Shown: positions 42,700 to 51,325 of the stretch, one piece after another
Numbering within the stretch: the first letter of the stretch is position 1
Layout: each line of letters starts with the position of its first letter
Assembly: GCA_021848345.1 (NCBI GenBank)
Contig: JAJZUV010000001.1
Coordinates: forward strand, 186,001-250,000
Source: Pseudomonadota bacterium
Lineage (GTDB): Bacteria; Pseudomonadota; Gammaproteobacteria; Burkholderiales; Burkholderiaceae_C
Direction: 5' to 3'
DNA length: 64,000 bases
Made by a program: the position numbers and the translations under genes
The notes under the pieces: model-generated
Databases searched by the model: none
What the model was told of the DNA's origin: nothing
Seen by the model: only the letters and a program-made list of their open reading frames with translations

Positions 42700-43329
42700 A
42701 TGATCGGCAAGGCGTGGGTCGCCTTTGATTTCGACGGCACGCTGCGCCGTGGCGACTCGCTGGTGGGCTTCCTGCTCGACCTGCTGGGGCCGGCGAGCCT
42801 GGGCGGGGCACTGGCCTTCGAGTCGCCCTGGCTGCTGGGACATGCCGCGGGCTGGGTGGCCAACGACGTGGCCAAGGAGCGGCTCCTGCGCCGCTGCCTG
42901 CGCGGGTTTTCGCGCGCGCGCCTGCAGGAGGCCGGGGAGCGCTTCGCGGCCGAGAAGCTGCCGCGCGGTTTGCGCCCGGCGATGGTCCAGCGCCTGCGCG
43001 CGCACCAGGCCGCGGGGCACCGGTGCTTGCTGGTGACGGCCTCGCCCAGCCTGTATACCGCGCCGTGGGCACGCGCCATGGGCTTTCACGCGACCATCGG
43101 CACCGAACTGGAATTCGATCCGCGGGAGCTGGCCAGCGGCCGCTTCGCCGGGCTCAATTGCTGGGGCCCCGAAAAGGCCCGGCGCCTGCGCGAGTTGCTG
43201 GGGGAGCAGACCCTGGAGTACGCCTACGGCGACACGCGCGGCGACCGGGAAATGCTGGCCATGGCACGGCGGGGCTGGCTGGTGGGGCGAGCCAACGCCT
43301 GGGGCGAAGGGCTGCCGCGGCTGGACTGA
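42700..43329 (+). CDS. HAD-IB family phosphatase
   Basis: Phosphohydrolase of 209 residues. Motif I is FDFDGTL with catalytic Asp10 and Asp12; motif II is LLVTASPSLY; motif IV is YGDTRGDREML. It is of the SerB-like HAD-IB subclass that often acts on lipid or small phosphate esters. CGGAGGACC lies before the ATG. Specificity is unknown; the neighbour GT-C protein might suggest envelope lipid work. Confidence 0.85.
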   Translation: MIGKAWVAFDFDGTLRRGDSLVGFLLDLLGPASLGGALAFESPWLLGHAAGWVANDVAKERLLRRCLRGFSRARLQEAGERFAAEKLPRGLRPAMVQRLRAHQAAGHRCLLVTASPSLYTAPWARAMGFHATIGTELEFDPRELASGRFAGLNCWGPEKARRLRELLGEQTLEYAYGDTRGDREMLAMARRGWLVGRANAWGEGLPRLD

Positions 43330-43491
43330 CGGCCTCGCCCCGGGACGGTGCGACGCCGCGGGGCGGCGCGCAGGCTCGGTGCGTCGGGGAGCTGCCCAGC
43401 CGCCTTGCGCCCCGGCATGGTGCGCCCGGCGGCCCGTTCCCTGGCATGGGGCTTGCTCGAAGTGCGGGCAGGATCAGCCAGCGGGAACATC

Positions 43492-44901
43492 ATGCACGCC
43501 TACAGCGAGTCCACCGGCCTGGAACACCACAGCCGCGCCGCCTGGGGGCCCTTGCAGGCCTGGCTGGACCAGATGGGACCGCAGGCGCTGGCGGCCAAGC
43601 AGGAGGAGGCGCGCCTGGCCTTCTACCGGGAAGGCATCACCTTCGCCGTGCATGGCGACGTGGGCGGCACCGAGCGCGCGATTCCCTTCGACATCCTGCC
43701 GCGCATCCTGACCCACGACGAATGGGACTGGCTGCAGCGGGGGCTGGAACAGCGGGTGCTGGCGCTGAACCTGTTCCTGGCCGATCTGTACGGCGCCCAG
43801 CACATCCTTCGCGACGGCCTGGTGCCCGAGTCGGCGCTGCTGGGCAACTCGCAATATCGCGCGGGCATGCGCGGCGTGAAGGTGCCGCGCGGGGTGTTCG
43901 CCGCGATCAGCGGCATCGACCTGGTGCGCACAGGCGAGCGCGAGTTCCATGTGCTGGAGGACAACCTGCGCGTGCCCTCGGGCGTCAGCTACATGCTGGA
44001 GAACCGGCGCATCCTGTCGTGGCTGGCGCCCGACCTGTTCCAGCGCTGTCACGTCGAGCCCATCGGGCATTACCCCGAACTGCTGGCGCAGACCCTGCGC
44101 GAGCTGGCGCCCGGGCATGCCGACGAGCCCGCGGTGGTGGTGCTCACGCCCGGGCCCTTCAACAGCGCGTATTTCGAGCATGCCTTCCTAGCCCAGAGCA
44201 TCGGCGCCGAGCTGGTGGAAGGGCAGGACCTGCTGGTCGACGACGGCTTCCTGTACATGAAGACCATCCACGGACCGCAGCGCGTGGACGTGATCTACCG
44301 GCGCATCGACGACGATTTCCTCGACCCGCGCGCCTTCCGCGCCGACTCCATGCTCGGCGTGCCCGGCCTGTTCGACGTGGTGCGCGCCGGCAACGTGAGC
44401 CTGGCCAACGCGCCGGGCACCGGCGTGGCCGACGACAAGTCCGTCTACCCCTATGTGCCCGCGATGGTGCGCTATTACCTGGACCAGGATCCGATCCTGC
44501 CCAACGTGCCCACCCATGTGCTGTCGGACCCGGCGCAGTGCGAATGGGTGCTGGCCCACTTGTCCGATCTGGTGGTCAAGGAGGCCCAGGGCGCCGGAGG
44601 CTACGGCATGCTGATCGGCCCGAAGGCCAGCCGCGTCGAGCTGGAGGCCTTCGCCGCGCGCATCCGCGCGCGACCGGACAAGTACATCGCGCAGCCCACG
44701 CTGGCGCTGTCGACCTGTCCGACCCTGGTCGACGAGGGTGTCGCCCCGCGGCACGTCGACCTGCGTCCCTACGTGTTGCAGGGGGCCAGCGTGCGCATGG
44801 TGCCCGGCGGGCTCACGCGCGTGGCCCTTCAGGCGGGGTCCCTGGTGGTCAACAGCAGCCAGGGCGGCGGGACCAAGGACACCTGGGTCCTGCGGGATTG
44901 A
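43492..44901 (+). CDS. Circularly permuted ATP-grasp protein (type 2)
   Basis: Protein of 469 residues of the DUF404/DUF407 (CP_ATPgrasp_2) type. Family segments are REGITFAVHGDVGGTERAIP, RGVKVPRGVFAAISGIDLVR, VPSGVSYMLENRR and VVKEAQGAGGYGMLIGP. ATP-grasp enzymes join acids to amines; this family often sits with alpha-E, transglutaminase-like and Anbu genes and may make or attach a peptide-like product. The start MHAYSESTGLEHH (43492) is preferred over the ORF-track start. The next gene (alpha-E) follows after 26 bases. Confidence 0.9.
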   Translation: MHAYSESTGLEHHSRAAWGPLQAWLDQMGPQALAAKQEEARLAFYREGITFAVHGDVGGTERAIPFDILPRILTHDEWDWLQRGLEQRVLALNLFLADLYGAQHILRDGLVPESALLGNSQYRAGMRGVKVPRGVFAAISGIDLVRTGEREFHVLEDNLRVPSGVSYMLENRRILSWLAPDLFQRCHVEPIGHYPELLAQTLRELAPGHADEPAVVVLTPGPFNSAYFEHAFLAQSIGAELVEGQDLLVDDGFLYMKTIHGPQRVDVIYRRIDDDFLDPRAFRADSMLGVPGLFDVVRAGNVSLANAPGTGVADDKSVYPYVPAMVRYYLDQDPILPNVPTHVLSDPAQCEWVLAHLSDLVVKEAQGAGGYGMLIGPKASRVELEAFAARIRARPDKYIAQPTLALSTCPTLVDEGVAPRHVDLRPYVLQGASVRMVPGGLTRVALQAGSLVVNSSQGGGTKDTWVLRD

Positions 44902-44927
44902 GCGCGAGCATCGAGGAGGGGACTTCC

Positions 44928-45887
44928 ATGTTGTGCCGTACGGCTTCGGATCTGTTCTGGATGGGGCGCGTGGTCGAGCGCGCCGACGCGATGGCGCGCC
45001 TGCTGGATCTGGCGCGGCGCCTGTCGGCGCTGCCGACCACCCGCGGGGCGGGCGCCGGGCGCGCCTGGGTGTTGCCGGTGCTGGCCACCGGGGCCGTCCC
45101 GGCCGGCCGCGCGGCCATCGAGGCCGACCCGGCCGCCGCGCTGGCGTGCTGCGTGCTCGACCGGGACAACCCCGGCTCGGTGCTGGCTTGCGTGCAGATG
45201 GCGCGCGACGTGGTGCGCAACCAGCGTTCGGTGGTGCCGGCCGAATTGCTGGCACCGGTGCAGCAGTTGCTGCACCGCCTGCGCGGGCTGCGCGCGGCCG
45301 AACTGGCGGGCGGCGGGCTGGGCCATGTGATCGGCGAGATCCTGGCCTTCTCGGATGCCTTTCGGGGCGTCTCCTTCGCCACCATGCTGCGCAACGAGGC
45401 CTGGCATTTCCTGCGCCTGGGCAGCCTCGTCGAACGTGCCGACGCGGCCGTGCGCATGTGGACCACGCAGGCCGATCCGGAGTTCGAGCTGCTGCGCGAC
45501 GGACCCGACAGTCCGCACGCGGCTTTCCACCGCGTGGCGCTGCTGGAGGCGGCTTCGGCCCTGATGCCGCTGCGGCGCCTGCACGGGGAGCCGGACCGCC
45601 GCGGCGTCGCGGACATGCTGCTGCGCAGGCACGATTTCCCGCGTTCGGCCGCCTACGGTCTGGCGCAGGCGAGCCAGGCGCTGGGGGCCTTGCACGTCAA
45701 CGCGTCCGAGCCGGTGGCGCGCAGCTTCGGGCGCGCGCTGGCCGGGGTCTGCTACGCGGATCCGGACGGTGACGCAGCGCGCATGTTCGCCTTCGGCGCG
45801 GCGCGCCAGGGGGAGATCGCCGCGGCCGCGGCGGCGGTGGAGCAGCGCTTTTTCGTGGCCCGCATGCCGTTGCGGCGCGCGGCCTGA
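44928..45887 (+). CDS. Alpha-E domain-containing protein
   Basis: Helical protein of 319 residues (DUF403/alpha-E). It begins MLCRTASDLFWMGRVVERAD, the family signature, with a second similar segment FLRLGSLVERADAAVRMW. It works with the ATP-grasp protein encoded upstream, with which it is almost always paired; the biochemical role is unknown. GAGGAGGGG before the ATG is a strong ribosome site. It ends 12 bases before the Anbu gene. Confidence 0.9.
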   Translation: MLCRTASDLFWMGRVVERADAMARLLDLARRLSALPTTRGAGAGRAWVLPVLATGAVPAGRAAIEADPAAALACCVLDRDNPGSVLACVQMARDVVRNQRSVVPAELLAPVQQLLHRLRGLRAAELAGGGLGHVIGEILAFSDAFRGVSFATMLRNEAWHFLRLGSLVERADAAVRMWTTQADPEFELLRDGPDSPHAAFHRVALLEAASALMPLRRLHGEPDRRGVADMLLRRHDFPRSAAYGLAQASQALGALHVNASEPVARSFGRALAGVCYADPDGDAARMFAFGAARQGEIAAAAAAVEQRFFVARMPLRRAA

Positions 45888-45899
45888 TCGGGGGCGGCC

Positions 45900-46643
45900 A
45901 TGACCTATTGCTGCGCCGTCAAGCTGGACGCCGGACTGGTGTTCGCGGCCGACAGTCGCACCCATGCGGGGGTGGACAACATCGGGCGCTTCAGCAAGCT
46001 GCATGTGCTGGACCGCCCGGGGGAGCGCAGCATCGCGATGCTGTCGGCCGGCAATCTCAGCGTCACGCAGGGCGCGCTGGAGCGCCTGCATCGCGGCCTG
46101 CGTCTGGGCGACGAGCGCAACTGGAGCAACGTGGACAGCATGGCCCAGATGGCGCAGTTGCTGGGCGACGCGATGCGCGAGGTCCGCGCGCGCGACGAGC
46201 CCTACCTGAGCCGCGGGGGCATCGACGCCAGCGCTTCCTTCCTGCTCGGCGGACAGATCCGCGGCGAGGCTCCGCGCCTGTTCATGGTGTACTCGGAAGG
46301 CAATGCGATCGAGGCCACCGACGAGACGCCCTTCCTGCAGATCGGGGAGGTCAAGTACGGCAAGCCGATCCTCGACCGCATGATCGGGCCCGGCCTGGGG
46401 CTGCTGGACGCGACGAAATGCGTGCTGGTGAGCTTCGACTCGACCATGCGCAGCAACGTCAGCGTGGGACTGCCGATCGATCTGCTGCTGCTTCCCGCGG
46501 GGCGCCTGCACGCCGACCTCAAGTACCGCATCGACGAGCACGACGCGTACTGGCGCGAGCTGTCCGAGCGCTGGGCGGCCGGCGTGCGGCGGATTTTCGC
46601 GGGGCTTCCCGCGCCGACCTGGTACCCCGAATCGCAGCAATAG
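45900..46643 (+). CDS. Anbu/BPH proteasome-like peptidase
   Basis: Proteasome beta-subunit-like protein of 247 residues. After Met removal the protein starts with Thr (MTYCCAVKLDAGLVFAADSR), the usual N-terminal nucleophile of the Ntn fold. Segments RSIAMLSAGNLSVTQGALER and PRLFMVYSEGNAIEAT fit Anbu (ancestral beta subunit). Its typical neighbours are the ATP-grasp, alpha-E and transglutaminase genes; the first two are here but no transglutaminase is seen between them. The physiological substrate is unknown. Confidence 0.92.
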   Translation: MTYCCAVKLDAGLVFAADSRTHAGVDNIGRFSKLHVLDRPGERSIAMLSAGNLSVTQGALERLHRGLRLGDERNWSNVDSMAQMAQLLGDAMREVRARDEPYLSRGGIDASASFLLGGQIRGEAPRLFMVYSEGNAIEATDETPFLQIGEVKYGKPILDRMIGPGLGLLDATKCVLVSFDSTMRSNVSVGLPIDLLLLPAGRLHADLKYRIDEHDAYWRELSERWAAGVRRIFAGLPAPTWYPESQQ

Positions 46644-46675
46644 GCGCGGCTACCCGGCCCGAGCCCGCCCCGGCC

Positions 46676-47032
46676 TCAGCCTGCTTCGGCGCGCGCCGAA
46701 CGCGGCTCGTGCGCGCCGGCGCAAGCTTGGGGCCAGCGTCCGGCCCGCGCCGCGCTCAGCAGCATCGCGGCGCTGATGTCCGCCGCCTCCGGGTGGCGAC
46801 GGCGGGCCCACGGCCAGCGGCGCTTCGTCGCCGAAAGCGCACGAGCCGCATCGAAGCCCTCGCTGCGCACGCGAAAGACCGCGAAAAACCGCTCCATCAA
46901 ATCGCGCGCCTCGGCGCGGCTGAGACGCAGGTCGTGCTGCAGGCGGGAGCCGGGGCCGAGCTGGTGGCCGTGGGGTATCAGCACATGACGGCACAGGAAC
47001 GCGGCGATTTCGTTCCAGAGAGGGTCGGTCAT
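46676..47032 (-). CDS. DUF1493-like small protein
   Basis: Protein of 118 residues. The N-terminal half (FLCRHVLIPHGHQLGPGSRL, then QHDLRLSRAEARDLMERFFA) resembles DUF1493, a small family with an acyl-carrier-like fold and no known function. The C-terminal half is Ala/Arg-rich. The start MTDPLWNEI (47032) has GAGG 7 bases before it; an alternative ATG is at 47044. It converges with the Anbu gene. Confidence 0.6.
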   Translation of the reverse strand: MTDPLWNEIAAFLCRHVLIPHGHQLGPGSRLQHDLRLSRAEARDLMERFFAVFRVRSEGFDAARALSATKRRWPWARRRHPEAADISAAMLLSAARAGRWPQACAGAHEPRSARAEAG

Positions 47033-47044
47033 TGGAGTCCTCAT

Positions 47045-47344
47045 GATTGCCGAGGTTTTCAGGAGGACATGCTAAGAGAAAAACCATACCCAAGGAGTTA
47101 TTGTGGATTAGCGGAAAATTGCCTGGTCGTGTGTGATCCGCAATATTTCCGCGATTTTTGCGTCTCCGATGCGCTCGCCTCTCAGGAAGGTGCGACGGAG
47201 ATGCATTTTCCCGCTTGGGAGGAATCCGGAAAACGCGGGAAATTCACCCATTTTTCGGAAATGCCCGGATTACCATTTTGTGGATATGGTTTGAGCGGAG
47301 TGCGAATATCCATCCTTTCTCCATGTACCGGCACCGAGGTGGTG
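47045..47344. other. AT-rich 300-bp patch before the dioxygenase gene
   Basis: This stretch is clearly AT-richer than its surroundings. It holds ATG 47069 after AGGAGGAC, in frame with the dioxygenase at 47345, which would add 92 residues (MLREKPYPRSYCGLAENCL) of unknown type. It probably holds the promoters of the two divergent genes; whether the upstream ATG is used is open. Confidence 0.5.
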
Positions 47345-48292
47345 ATGTCTTCCGTATCCTGCTCCCTGAGCGTTCCCACGCTGGAAGTGCGCGCCGAGTC
47401 GGTGCGCCGTGCGTTGCACGCGGCGCGTGTCGAACCCCAATCGCTGGTCGCGCAGCCGGTTCCGCTGCGCATCGTCCAGCAGGCGGCACGCGAGGCGATC
47501 CGCGAACTGGGTGCGGCGCCGCGTCCCGAACTCGCCGAGCGTGCCTGCCTGGTGCGTTTCGACCCGGAGGCCTGGCCGGTGCTGGATTTCCACCGTGGCG
47601 TGCTGACCTGCCTGGCCGCGCATTGGCTGGGCGCCGGGCACGCCTTCGGCCTGTTCGAGCTGGGGCAGGGGGTGTTCCAGCCGGTGGAGCCGGGAGGCCG
47701 GCCGTCCGCGGTCGCGCGCGGCGCGGCGGAGAGCGCCTTTCACACCGAACTCGCGGCGCTGCGCCCGGCCTTCCAGCCCGAACTCGTGTCGCTGAGTTGC
47801 TGCTCGAATCGCGTGCGCGGCAGCGTGGGCGTGGTCGATGCCGCCGAACTGTTCGAGGCCCTGCCCGCGGCCTTGCGCGAGGTGGCGCAGCAGGAGCGCT
47901 TTTGTCACGGCGTCGATCCGGCGCTCGGAGCGGCCTGCCATGGCAGCAGCGAGCCGCGCAGCCTCGTGCGCAGGCTGGAGCACGGCGTGCTGGCCTGCGT
48001 GGACCTGGCCCTCACGCGTCCGGCCCGCGCCGGCGACGCATCCGCGCTGCGGGTGCTGCAGGAGATCGACGCGGCCGCGCGCGATCGCGCGGTATGGCTG
48101 CAGTTGCAGCCCGGCGACGTGCTGTTCCTGCGCAATCATCGGGTGCTGCACGCCGCGCGCGCTCCCCATGGCGCCTGGCAGGCCTTGCGCGTGTACTGGC
48201 GCCAGTCCTTGATCGCGCTGGGCAACTTCGCCGGCAGTACTTCTCCCGGGATGTTCAGCGCCGAGCGCGCCTTGCGTCCGCACGGACGCTGA
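47345..48292 (+). CDS. TauD/TfdA-like Fe(II)/2-oxoglutarate dioxygenase
   Basis: Protein of 315 residues with the clavaminate synthase-like fold. The iron site is probably the His and Glu in AFHTELAALRPAFQPEL, plus the distal His in LFLRNHRVLHAARAPHGAW; RVYWRQ supplies the 2-oxoglutarate-binding Arg. It resembles the group that includes AsnO-like amino-acid hydroxylases and TauD-like enzymes. The substrate is unknown. ATG 47345 was chosen because homology starts there; ATG 47069 with AGGAGG is an alternative. There are no clear operon partners. Confidence 0.72.
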   Translation: MSSVSCSLSVPTLEVRAESVRRALHAARVEPQSLVAQPVPLRIVQQAAREAIRELGAAPRPELAERACLVRFDPEAWPVLDFHRGVLTCLAAHWLGAGHAFGLFELGQGVFQPVEPGGRPSAVARGAAESAFHTELAALRPAFQPELVSLSCCSNRVRGSVGVVDAAELFEALPAALREVAQQERFCHGVDPALGAACHGSSEPRSLVRRLEHGVLACVDLALTRPARAGDASALRVLQEIDAAARDRAVWLQLQPGDVLFLRNHRVLHAARAPHGAWQALRVYWRQSLIALGNFAGSTSPGMFSAERALRPHGR

Positions 48293-48349
48293 CAGCCTGC
48301 CGGGGCGGCTTCGCGCCGGGCGCTGCCGCGCCGTCGCGGCGGGGCCGCT

Positions 48350-48820
48350 TCAGCGAGCGGCGGAACCAGCCGCCACGGGCGCGCTGGCGGCGCCCGCCGG
48401 AACGATCATGACCTGGAAGTACAACCGCGCCGACGCGGCTCCGGGGTTGGCCACCGCGGCGCGTGCCACGCCGCCGACGCGGCGATAGCCAAGGCGCTCG
48501 CACTCGGCGACCAGCGCGGCCAGGTCGGAAGGGCTGGGCGCGCGCAGGCTGACGTAGTTGTCGCGCTCGGGGCCGCTGGCGCAACGCTGCGGAGCCTGTT
48601 CGACGGTCTGGGCCGAGGCGGTGACGGCGGCGCGCGGCGCGGCGCCGGTCTGGCCTTGCGCCGGGCGGGGCGTCGCAGGGACGCGCGGCGCCGCGTGGCC
48701 GACGCCGTGGGCCAGGCACGCGGCCACCAGCAGCACGCCGGCGAGCGCGGGCCCGAGCTCGCCGGGCGCGCGCCCTCGGGCGCGGCGCGACGGCCCGGGC
48801 TGCGCGCGCGGCGAGCTCAT
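48350..48820 (-). CDS. Hypothetical membrane-anchored or secreted protein
   Basis: Protein of 156 residues. A basic, proline-rich start (SPRAQPGPSRRARGRA) is followed by one hydrophobic segment (LGPALAGVLLVAACLAHGVG), a signal or anchor, then an Ala-rich linker and a small domain with CASGPERDNYVSLRAPSPSD. No family is recognised. Its ATG overlaps the GntR stop (ATGA), so it is translated with the regulator. Role unknown. Confidence 0.6.
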   Translation of the reverse strand: MSSPRAQPGPSRRARGRAPGELGPALAGVLLVAACLAHGVGHAAPRVPATPRPAQGQTGAAPRAAVTASAQTVEQAPQRCASGPERDNYVSLRAPSPSDLAALVAECERLGYRRVGGVARAAVANPGAASARLYFQVMIVPAGAASAPVAAGSAAR

Positions 48821-49521
48821 GACATGGCGGATTCGGCCAGGGCCGGTTGGCTGGCCTGCCAGTGGGCCAGCGCGGCCATCAGGTCGGCGAAGCGTTCCCC
48901 CTGCACGACCACGTGGGCACGCAGCGCCTGCGCGGCCACGTCGCCCTCGCCGGCGATGATCGCGTCCACCACCGCCTGGTGCTCGGAATACGAGGCGCCG
49001 AGACGGCCTTTCACGCGCAGTTGCAGGCGCCGGTAGGGCCGCAGGCGCCGGCTCAGCGCGAGCGCCTGCTCGCGCAGGAATTCGCTGTGGCTTCCGGCGT
49101 AGATCAGGTGATGGAAGTGTTCGTTGAGGTGGTAGTAGCGATCGGCGTCGCCGTCGCTGCGCGCGGCCTCGCAGGCGCGGTGCGCGGCCAGCAGTTCCAC
49201 GCGCTCCTCGTCGCTCATGCGCCGCGAGGCGTGGCGCCCGCACATCGCCTCGAGTTCGGCCATCACCTCGAACATCTCGATCAGGCGCCGCGCGCCGAGT
49301 TCGGCCACCGCCGCGCCGCGCCGATGGCGCATGTCCACCATGCCCGTGGCGGCGAGTTGCAGCAGGGCCTCGCGCACGGGGGTGCGCGACACCTTGTACT
49401 GGCGGGCCAGTTCGACTTCGTCCAGAGGCGCGCCGGGGGCCAGGGTGCCGGTGGCGATCGATTCCTCGATGCTTTCGCGCAGCTGGTCGGCCAGGGAAGC
49501 ATTCTTGTCCATGGGCTCCAT
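48817..49521 (-). CDS. GntR-family (FCD) regulator of the mdc operon
   Basis: Regulator of 234 residues. The winged helix is at 10-75 (LADQLRESIEESIATGTLAP; VSRTPVREALLQLAATGMVD) and the FCD ligand-binding domain at 90-225 contains the metal-site histidines (HLNEHFHHLIYAGSHSEF; HVVVQGERFADL). It is divergent from mdcA with palindromic operator-like sites between them, so it probably represses or activates malonate degradation genes, like MdcY of other bacteria. Start MEPMDKNASLAD (49521); 49512 is an alternative. It overlaps the next gene by four bases. Confidence 0.88.
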   Translation of the reverse strand: MEPMDKNASLADQLRESIEESIATGTLAPGAPLDEVELARQYKVSRTPVREALLQLAATGMVDMRHRRGAAVAELGARRLIEMFEVMAELEAMCGRHASRRMSDEERVELLAAHRACEAARSDGDADRYYHLNEHFHHLIYAGSHSEFLREQALALSRRLRPYRRLQLRVKGRLGASYSEHQAVVDAIIAGEGDVAAQALRAHVVVQGERFADLMAALAHWQASQPALAESAMS

Positions 49522-49576
49522 CCTAGGGGCTGGGATCGGCTTTTGCATCTGCTTACGCCCTGTTGTACAGGAAAAC

Positions 49577-49595
49577 CCTGTATGGGTCATACAGG
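49577..49595. promoter_or_regulatory. Palindromic operator between the GntR gene and mdcA
   Basis: The sequence cctgtatg-ggt-catacagg is a perfect 8-base dyad. A shorter related dyad, cctgt-tgt-acagg, lies at 49559-49571, and a half-site tacagg at 49611-49616. Their even placement in the 131-base gap fits binding sites for the GntR regulator. Confidence 0.75.
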
Positions 49596-49652
49596 ATCTT
49601 GCTGAAAAAATACAGGAAACACACTTTTGTATTTTTAGGAGCCGGCTGCATC

Positions 49653-51320
49653 ATGCCCAGCGAATCCGTAGCCCCCCCTTGCGCCCAGGCCCCGCGTTGG
49701 GCGCGTCGCGGCGCCGCGAAGGCCGAGCGACTGGGCGCCGTGGCGCATCTGGCGGACGGATGCGTGCTCCCCACCCGCAGCCTGGAGCAGGCGCTCGGCC
49801 TGTTGCTGCGTCCCGGCGACCGCGTGGCCCTGGAGGGCAACAACCAGAAGCAGGCGGATTTCCTGTCGCGCAGCCTGGCGCGCCTGGATCCCGCGCGGGT
49901 GCACGACCTGCACCTGCTGATTTCCAGCATCAGCCGTCCCGAGCACCTGGATCTGTTCGAGCGCGGCATCGCGCGGCGCCTGGACTTTTCCTTCGCCGGC
50001 CCGCAGAGCCTGCGCGTGGCCCAGCTCATCGAGGACGGCCGTCTGGAGGTGGGCGCGATCCACACCTACGTCGAGCTGTACGCGCGCATGCTCATCGACC
50101 TGCAGCCCGACGTGGCGCTGGTGTGCGCCGACAAGGCCGACGCGCAGGGCAATCTGTACACCGGGCCGAACACCGAGGACACGCCCACCATCGTCGAGGC
50201 CACGGCCTTCCGCCAGGGCATCGTGATCGCGCAGGTCAACGAGATCTGCGGCGAGCTGCCGCGGGTGGACATTCCCGGCTCGTGGATCGACTTCGTCGTG
50301 GTCGCGGACCGGCCCTTCGCCATCGAACCCCTGTTCACGCGCGACCCTCGCCACATCACCGACCTGCAGGTACTGATGGGCATGATGGCCATCCGGGGCA
50401 TCTACGAGCGCTACGGCGTCAGCTCGCTGAACCACGGCATCGGCTTCGACACCGCGGCCATCGAGCTGCTGCTGCCCACCTACGGCGAATCCCTGGGCCT
50501 GAAGGGAAAGATCTGCCGCAACTGGGCGCTCAACCCGCACCCCACGCTGATCCCCGCGATCGAGAGCGGCTGGGTGGAAAGCGTGCACTGCTTCGGCAGC
50601 GAGGTGGGCATGGAGCGCTACATCGAGGCGCGTCCGGACATCTTCTTCGTGGGCCGCGACGGCAGCCTGCGCTCCAACCGCGTGCTGTGCCAGATGGCCG
50701 GACAGTACGGCGTGGACATGTTCATCGGCTCCACCCTGCAAATGGACGGCGATGCCAATTCCTCCACCGTCACGCTGGGGCGCCTGACGGGATTCGGCGG
50801 AGCCCCGAACATGGGCCACGATCCGCGGGGGCGCCGCCACGCCACGCCGCCCTGGCTGCAGCTGATCACCGCCGACAGCCCCGTGGTGCGCGGACGCAAG
50901 CTGGTGGTGCAGCTCATCGAGACCTTCCAGAGCGGCGGCGTGCCGGCGCTGGTGGAGTCGCTGGACGCGGTGGAGGTGGGGCGCAGGAGCGGCATGCCCA
51001 TCGCGCCGGTGATGATCTACGGCGACGACGTCACGCACGTGGTCACCGAGGAGGGCATCGCCTATCTGTACAAGGCCCAGGGCCAGCAGGAACGGCGCGA
51101 CGCGCTGGCCGCGGTGGCCGGCGTGACCCCAATCGGCCAGCGCGTGAACGCGCAGCGCGTGGAGCAGTTGCGCCAGCGAGGCCTGGTCGCCTTCGCGTCC
51201 GACCTGGGCGTCAGCCCGCTGCAGGCCAAGCGCTCGATGCTGGCCGCGCGCAGCATCGAGGACCTGGTGGCCTGGTCGGACGGCCTGTACCAGCCTCCGG
51301 CACGGTTTCGCAGCTGGTGA
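49653..51320 (+). CDS. mdcA: Malonate decarboxylase alpha subunit
   Basis: Acyl-carrier-protein transferase subunit of 555 residues. It moves malonate onto the ACP thiol and releases acetate. Segments GDRVALEGNNQKQADFLSRS, LVCADKADAQGNLYTGPNTE and FIGSTLQMDGDANSSTVTLG fit the family, which is related to CoA transferases. ATG 49653 follows AGGAGCC. It is the first gene of mdcABCDEGH, a biotin-independent malonate decarboxylase (malonate to acetate and CO2) acting in the cytoplasm. Confidence 0.97.
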   Translation: MPSESVAPPCAQAPRWARRGAAKAERLGAVAHLADGCVLPTRSLEQALGLLLRPGDRVALEGNNQKQADFLSRSLARLDPARVHDLHLLISSISRPEHLDLFERGIARRLDFSFAGPQSLRVAQLIEDGRLEVGAIHTYVELYARMLIDLQPDVALVCADKADAQGNLYTGPNTEDTPTIVEATAFRQGIVIAQVNEICGELPRVDIPGSWIDFVVVADRPFAIEPLFTRDPRHITDLQVLMGMMAIRGIYERYGVSSLNHGIGFDTAAIELLLPTYGESLGLKGKICRNWALNPHPTLIPAIESGWVESVHCFGSEVGMERYIEARPDIFFVGRDGSLRSNRVLCQMAGQYGVDMFIGSTLQMDGDANSSTVTLGRLTGFGGAPNMGHDPRGRRHATPPWLQLITADSPVVRGRKLVVQLIETFQSGGVPALVESLDAVEVGRRSGMPIAPVMIYGDDVTHVVTEEGIAYLYKAQGQQERRDALAAVAGVTPIGQRVNAQRVEQLRQRGLVAFASDLGVSPLQAKRSMLAARSIEDLVAWSDGLYQPPARFRSW

Positions 51321-51325
51321 CGGGG

